Source: an uncultured Bacteroidales bacterium
GTDB taxonomy: Bacteria > Bacteroidota > Bacteroidia > Bacteroidales > UBA932
Length of the DNA stretch: 10,105 bases
Direction: 5' to 3'
NCBI GenBank assembly: GCA_946617545.1
Contig: CAMOKK010000038.1
Location: forward strand, 1 to 10,105
Shown here: one piece after another, positions 6,942 to 10,105 of the stretch
How the letters are laid out: every line of letters starts with the position of its first letter
Numbering within the stretch: the first letter of the stretch is position 1
Notes under the pieces: model-generated
Told to the model about the DNA's origin: nothing
Seen by the model: the letters and a program-made list of their open reading frames with translations, nothing else
Databases searched by the model: none
Translations under genes and position numbers: made by a program

Positions 6942-8195
6942 ATGAAAGAAGCATTACAAACCCGCGAGGTCCGCATAGGTTCCTCCGTTGTCATGGGAAG
7001 CGGGCACCCCATTGTGGTGCAGACCATGTGCAACACCCGCACTTCCGATGTTCAGGCCACCGTGGCCCAGTGCAGGCGCCTGGCTGCCGCCGGGGCCCAG
7101 CTTATCCGCATTACTGTCCCCTCCATGGCCGATGTGGCCCATCTCCGGGAGATTCACGCGCAGCTGCGTTCGGAGGGCATTCAGACGCCCCTTGTGGCCG
7201 ATATCCACTTCTCCTCCGAGATTGCCATGGCGGTGGTCCCCGTGGTGGAGAAGATTCGCATCAATCCCGGCAACTTCCATCCGGACCATGAGAAGGCCCG
7301 GGCCCTCTTCGGGGAGTTCCTGGAGCTTTGCAAGAAGCATGACCGGGCCATCCGGATTGGCCTGAATCACGGTTCCCTGGGCAAGTATATCGTGGAAAAG
7401 TACGGCAATACGCCCGAGGCCATGGCCCTGGCCGCCATGGAATGGGTGGATATGTGCATAGAGGCCCGTTTTTACAATGTGGTGGTGTCCCTGAAGGCTT
7501 CCAACACCGTGGTGATGGTGAATGCCTACCGGGAGCTGGCCCGGCGCATGCAGGAGCGGGGCGTGGTGTTCCCCCTGCATGTGGGCGTGACGGAGGCCGG
7601 CAACGGCGACAGCGGCCGCATCAAGAGTTGCGTGGCCATCTCCACGCTCCTGTCCGAAGGTATCGGCCAAACCATCCGCGTTTCCCTGACGGAAGACCCT
7701 GAGAACGAGCTTCCCGTGGCCCGCTATCTGGCCCACCGCTATTCCGGCGCTCCTTCTGTCATGCTGGGCGAGCGCGAAGAAACCATCCTCAAGGCCGCCT
7801 GCGACTGGGGCGCTCCCCTGCTGAACCATGAAGTGGACGACGTTCCCATCGAGGACGAATACCTCAAGGACGAGCTTTTACAGGCCTGCCGGAGGCGTTT
7901 CTACAAGCCGGAATACATTGCCTGCCCCGGCTGCGGCCGCACGCTTTACAACCTGGAAGAAACCTTCAACAAGGTCAAGGAAGCCACCGCCGGCTTCAAG
8001 GACGTGGTGATTGCCGTGATGGGCTGCATCGTGAACGGCCCCGGAGAAATGGCCGATGCCGACTACGGCTACGTGGGAGAAGGTTTTGGCAAGGTAACCC
8101 TCTACCGTAAAAAAGAACCCGTCCTCCGGCACATACCCGAGGACGAGGCGGTTCAAAAACTGGTTGATTTAATCCGGCAGGACTGCCAGAATTGA
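6942..8195 (+). CDS. ispG: 4-hydroxy-3-methylbut-2-enyl diphosphate synthase IspG (GcpE), compact form
   Basis: Converts MEcPP to HMBPP with a [4Fe-4S] cluster, the penultimate step of the MEP isoprenoid pathway, in the cytoplasm. The N-terminal TIM barrel shows SGHPIVVQTMCNT, RITVPS, VADIHF, RINPGN, IGLNHGSLG, SLKASN, VGVTEAGNGDSGR and IRVSLTEDP. The C-terminal cluster domain has C328 and C331 (CPGCGR), C362 (MGCIVNGPGE) and E369, the expected three Cys plus Glu ligands. The start at ATG 6942 gives 417 residues beginning MKEALQTREVRIG, as in homologues; an upstream in-frame ATG at 6885 would add 19 residues encoded inside the preceding gene and is less likely. Sequence wording follows the long plant/Bacteroidota type (roughly 600 or more residues with a middle domain), but only about 53 residues lie between the barrel and the cluster domain. 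The gene starts 1 bp after the preceding stop; its last 27 bp overlap the 3' end of psd on the other strand. Confidence 0.97.
   Translation: MKEALQTREVRIGSSVVMGSGHPIVVQTMCNTRTSDVQATVAQCRRLAAAGAQLIRITVPSMADVAHLREIHAQLRSEGIQTPLVADIHFSSEIAMAVVPVVEKIRINPGNFHPDHEKARALFGEFLELCKKHDRAIRIGLNHGSLGKYIVEKYGNTPEAMALAAMEWVDMCIEARFYNVVVSLKASNTVVMVNAYRELARRMQERGVVFPLHVGVTEAGNGDSGRIKSCVAISTLLSEGIGQTIRVSLTEDPENELPVARYLAHRYSGAPSVMLGEREETILKAACDWGAPLLNHEVDDVPIEDEYLKDELLQACRRRFYKPEYIACPGCGRTLYNLEETFNKVKEATAGFKDVVIAVMGCIVNGPGEMADADYGYVGEGFGKVTLYRKKEPVLRHIPEDEAVQKLVDLIRQDCQN
8109..8154 (-). terminator. Probable intrinsic terminator of the ftsH-cdsA-psd operon, inside ispG
   Basis: Read leftward, an inverted repeat is followed directly by six T (plus-strand A run at 8109-8114). 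The inner stem is a perfect 7 bp (8139-8145 with 8120-8126). The outer stem is 5 bp (8150-8154 with 8115-8119). A 4-base bulge (8146-8149) separates them on one arm, and the loop is 12 bases, in which two further G-C pairs could form across a bulged G. It lies 14 bases past the psd stop, the right place to end the leftward transcript. On the plus strand the stem is followed by A residues, so it should act in one direction only. The bulge weakens the call. The whole element is also ispG coding sequence. Confidence 0.55.
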
Positions 8196-8840
8196 TTCCA
8201 CGGCGCGGACTTTGTCTCCCACCTTTACTTTGATATCGGCTTCCAGCGGGACGAACATGTCTATGCGGGAGCCGAATTTGATTACGCCGCACTGCTCTCC
8301 GCGGTATTCCACGTGGCCGGGCTCCGAGTAGCACACGATGCGGCGGGCGAAGGTGCCGGCAATCTGCTTGAAGAACACTTCTCCGTGCGGGTTCTTGAGG
8401 CAGGAAGAAGAATGTTCGTTCAGTTCCGATGACTTGGGATGGAAGGCCAGGAGGTATTTTCCGGGGTGATACTCGTAGTAGTTCACCTCTCCGCTCACCG
8501 GCCAGAAGTTGCAGTGGACGTCGAAGAAATTCATATAGACGGAAATCTGGATGCAGTCCCGCTTGAGGAATTCCTTTTCATAGACTTTGTCCACGATGAC
8601 CACCTTTCCGTCGGCCACTGAGGTGACCAGGCGGTCATTGTCCGGCTCCGGCGTTTTGCGATTGGGCACACGGAAGAACCAGGTGATGAAGAGGATAAAG
8701 ACAACGAACAGCAGGCAGATGGGCAGGCTTATCCAGGTGTTATGGATGAAATGCGCCGTCAGGAAAATAAGCACGGCACAGGCAGCCCAACTGCCCAGGA
8801 TGGTTCCGTAAGAGTCTCGGTCAATTTTTATCCACTTCAT
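8169..8840 (-). CDS. psd: Phosphatidylserine decarboxylase proenzyme (Psd), membrane-anchored short type
   Basis: Decarboxylates phosphatidylserine to phosphatidylethanolamine at the inner membrane; a self-cleaving pyruvoyl enzyme. From ATG at 8840 it has 223 residues, close to the roughly 228 I recall for Bacteroides Psd. Two membrane helices lie at about 12-31 and 37-57, followed by FFRVPNR. The catalytic part shows VADGKV (Asp77), FFDVHCNFWPVSG (His109), YHPGKYLLAFHPKSSELNE, QIAGTFARRIVCY and the cleavage motif IKFGSRID, where the bond between Gly190 and Ser191 should break to give a large beta chain and a small alpha chain of about 33 residues with an N-terminal pyruvoyl group. A TTG at 8867 in the same frame could add nine residues but would overlap cdsA; MKWIKIDR lines up with the start of known relatives, so I prefer the ATG. 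It begins 13 bp after the cdsA stop. PS synthase is not in the window. The 3' end overlaps ispG by 27 bp. Confidence 0.95.
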   Translation of the reverse strand: MKWIKIDRDSYGTILGSWAACAVLIFLTAHFIHNTWISLPICLLFVVFILFITWFFRVPNRKTPEPDNDRLVTSVADGKVVIVDKVYEKEFLKRDCIQISVYMNFFDVHCNFWPVSGEVNYYEYHPGKYLLAFHPKSSELNEHSSSCLKNPHGEVFFKQIAGTFARRIVCYSEPGHVEYRGEQCGVIKFGSRIDMFVPLEADIKVKVGDKVRAVESILAVLPD

Positions 8841-8853
8841 ATTTTTCAAAATT

Positions 8854-9681
8854 CTATACCAATTCAAACATTATCAAATAAGCATACCCCGCGGGGATGG
8901 CGAAAAGGGAGCTGTCAAAACGGTCCAGCAGGCCGCCATGGCCGGGGATGATATTTCCGGAATCCTTGATGCCGGCGTTTCTTTTCCAAAGGGATTCGAA
9001 GAGGTCTCCGAATACGCCCGTCACATGCATGAGGGAGGCCATGATGAGCACATGCACCAGCGGAAGTTCTATCATCCCGGTCCGGATAAGGATGTACGCC
9101 GCCAGCAGGGCAGTGAGCCAGCCGCCCACAAAGCCCGCCCAGGACTTTTTGGGCGATATGTCCGGGCACATCTTGGCAGGCCAGACTTTCCGGCCCAGCA
9201 GCAGGCCGAAGCAATAGGCGCCCACGTCCGAAGACCAGATAATGATGAAGAAGGAGAGCATGAGCAGGCCGCTGTAGCCTTCCGGCGTACTTACCACAAA
9301 GGGAGAGAGCGACATGGGCAGGCCGATATAGGCCAAGGCGGTGAAGATATAGGCGCAGTCCTTGAAGTCCTTGTGCATAATCACCATTCCTGCCATAAGG
9401 CATACAAGCAGGAGCGGAATTACGCCCAGAACAGCTTTGGGAATGGAAACCGGTCCCAAGTAAAGAAAGACCAGGCAGAAGGAAATGACAGCCAAAGCGA
9501 TGGATAAGTTCTGCAGCGTTTTGTGCGCGTTACCCGTCGTCATGCGGTAGAATTCTCTGAACATCTGCACCTGGATGAACAGGAACAGGGGCAGGAACCC
9601 ATACCTGCCCCCAAGAAGGCAGCCAATCATGACTGCCAAAAAGAGAACTCCGAATATGCTGCGCTTTACGGTTGTATTCAT
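8854..9681 (-). CDS. cdsA: Phosphatidate cytidylyltransferase CdsA
   Basis: Makes CDP-diacylglycerol from CTP and phosphatidic acid, the branch-point precursor of all bacterial phospholipids; a polytopic inner-membrane enzyme. The 275 residues are normal for the family. The C-terminal CDP-DAG synthase signature is complete: starting at S230, SLWKRNAGIKDSG, then PGHGGLLDRFDS, ending near residue 257. Upstream are WSSDVGAYCFG (Asp152), ISPKKSWAG and FGDLFES (Asp226), all expected metal or CTP-binding elements. About seven or eight hydrophobic helices fill the rest, the first at about 8-23. The ATG overlaps the ftsH stop by four bases, so the two are probably translationally coupled; psd follows 13 bp downstream. 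This is an ftsH-cdsA-psd phospholipid cluster of the type seen in Bacteroidota. Confidence 0.97.
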   Translation of the reverse strand: MNTTVKRSIFGVLFLAVMIGCLLGGRYGFLPLFLFIQVQMFREFYRMTTGNAHKTLQNLSIALAVISFCLVFLYLGPVSIPKAVLGVIPLLLVCLMAGMVIMHKDFKDCAYIFTALAYIGLPMSLSPFVVSTPEGYSGLLMLSFFIIIWSSDVGAYCFGLLLGRKVWPAKMCPDISPKKSWAGFVGGWLTALLAAYILIRTGMIELPLVHVLIMASLMHVTGVFGDLFESLWKRNAGIKDSGNIIPGHGGLLDRFDSSLFAIPAGYAYLIMFELV

Positions 9682-10105
9682 TCTGCCTCTGCGGTTTTGT
9701 CTTCTTCCTGAACAAACTGGTCATCCTTGGCGGGTTTCACCTTGGGGCCCAGAATCTTTTCAATATCTTCTGCAAAGATAACTTCTTTTTCCAAAAGTAA
9801 AGCACCCAGCTGCAAGAACTCCTGCTTGTGGTCTTCGATGAGCTTGCGCGTACGCTTGTGGACATCCTCCACCACGGCCTTCACTTCCTGGTCCATCAGT
9901 TCGGCCGTTTTCTCCGAATAGGGTTTTACCAGGTTGTAGCCGCGGGCACCGGAGGAGTCGTAGAAACTGAGGGCTCCCACCTTCTCGCTCATACCGTAGT
10001 ACTGCACCATGGAATAGGCCATGCCGGTCATGCGCTCGAGGTCGTTCAGGGCGCCCGTGGAAGGCTCTCCATTGAGGACTTCTTCGGCCACGCGGCCGCC
10101 CAGGA
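9678..10105 (-). CDS. ftsH: ATP-dependent zinc metalloprotease FtsH, C-terminal part
   Basis: Membrane-bound AAA+ protease that degrades misfolded membrane proteins and selected regulators. Only the last 141 complete codons are in the window; the gene runs off the right edge, so the transmembrane segments, AAA domain and HExxH zinc motif are not visible. What remains is the end of the M41 peptidase domain: LGGRVAEEVLNGEPSTGALND, whose final Asp matches the third zinc ligand (Asp495 in E. coli), then MAYSMVQYYGMSEKVG, FYDSSG, KPYSEKTAELMDQEV and LLEKEVIFAEDIEKILG, followed by an acidic tail. The GTG at 10091 is an internal Val codon, not a start. The stop overlaps the cdsA ATG (ATGA). Confidence 0.96.
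   Translation of the reverse strand, partial: LGGRVAEEVLNGEPSTGALNDLERMTGMAYSMVQYYGMSEKVGALSFYDSSGARGYNLVKPYSEKTAELMDQEVKAVVEDVHKRTRKLIEDHKQEFLQLGALLLEKEVIFAEDIEKILGPKVKPAKDDQFVQEEDKTAEAE

Noticed and set aside
6954..7829. 291-codon open frame on the minus strand opposite ispG
   Set aside because: In register with ispG, which is a certain gene; the antisense translation is low-complexity His/Gly-rich.
8173..8190. Small inverted repeat (7 pairs with one mismatch) within the ispG/psd overlap
   Set aside because: Short, no T run on the plus strand, and a better leftward terminator lies just beyond it.
8237..8274. 8-bp stem (one G-T pair) with a 22-base loop, considered as a rightward terminator after ispG
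   Set aside because: Large loop and no T run (AATTTGATT only); it lies in psd coding sequence. Too weak to call.
8841..8867. TTG start for psd nine codons upstream
   Set aside because: It would overlap the end of cdsA by 14 bases, and the nine residues do not match relatives. ATG at 8840 fits better, though the TTG is not excluded.
8887..8896. Perfect 10-bp palindrome CCCCGCGGGG
   Set aside because: It lies in cdsA codons for Ile-Pro-Ala-Gly; short GC palindromes are expected by chance in GC-rich DNA, and no second copy was noticed.
1..10105. CRISPR arrays, tRNA/rRNA genes, insertion sequences, toxin-antitoxin or defence genes
   Set aside because: None was seen by eye. All sequence is accounted for by eight housekeeping or envelope genes.

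Overview
The window looks like a piece of a GC-rich Bacteroidota chromosome, most likely Bacteroidales. The evidence is a lipoprotein with the 'C-A-x(n)-P-x-G-G-P-K-D-T-x-P-P' N-terminus that I associate with that phylum, an IspG carrying the sequence hallmarks of the long plant/Bacteroidota type, a short Psd of the kind found in Bacteroides (membrane-anchored, FGS cleavage site), the ftsH-cdsA-psd order, and start codons without clear Shine-Dalgarno sequences. The genus cannot be fixed from the sequence alone. I see no mobile element, CRISPR array, tRNA, rRNA or phage signal. No stretch over 300 bases lacks a gene, and almost every base is coding.

Left block, rightward (5-8195): five genes packed as one apparent operon. 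They are ligA (NAD+-dependent DNA ligase), rsh (bifunctional (p)ppGpp synthetase/hydrolase), an Ig-like/prealbumin-like lipoprotein, a small outer-membrane beta-barrel protein, and ispG (isoprenoid precursor synthesis). The junctions are a 2-bp gap, a 4-bp ATGA overlap, a second ATGA overlap and a 1-bp gap, so the genes are probably co-transcribed and in part translationally coupled. The promoter lies upstream of the window.

Right block, leftward (10105-8169): ftsH (3' part only), cdsA and psd. ftsH and cdsA overlap by ATGA, and psd starts 13 bp after cdsA. CdsA makes CDP-diacylglycerol and Psd makes phosphatidylethanolamine, with PS synthase encoded elsewhere. FtsH is the membrane quality-control protease.

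The two blocks converge and overlap by 27 bp at their 3' ends. A likely intrinsic terminator for the leftward operon is written inside the 3' coding region of ispG. The window is mostly housekeeping, and I do not see a new defence or mobile system. The items most worth a second look are the compact IspG that seems to have lost most of its middle domain but kept the end of it, the terminator embedded in ispG, the uncharacterised lipoprotein/beta-barrel pair coupled to rsh, a very strong GGA-GAN codon-pair preference, and the degenerate first helix-hairpin-helix units plus clamp-motif-like C-terminus of LigA.
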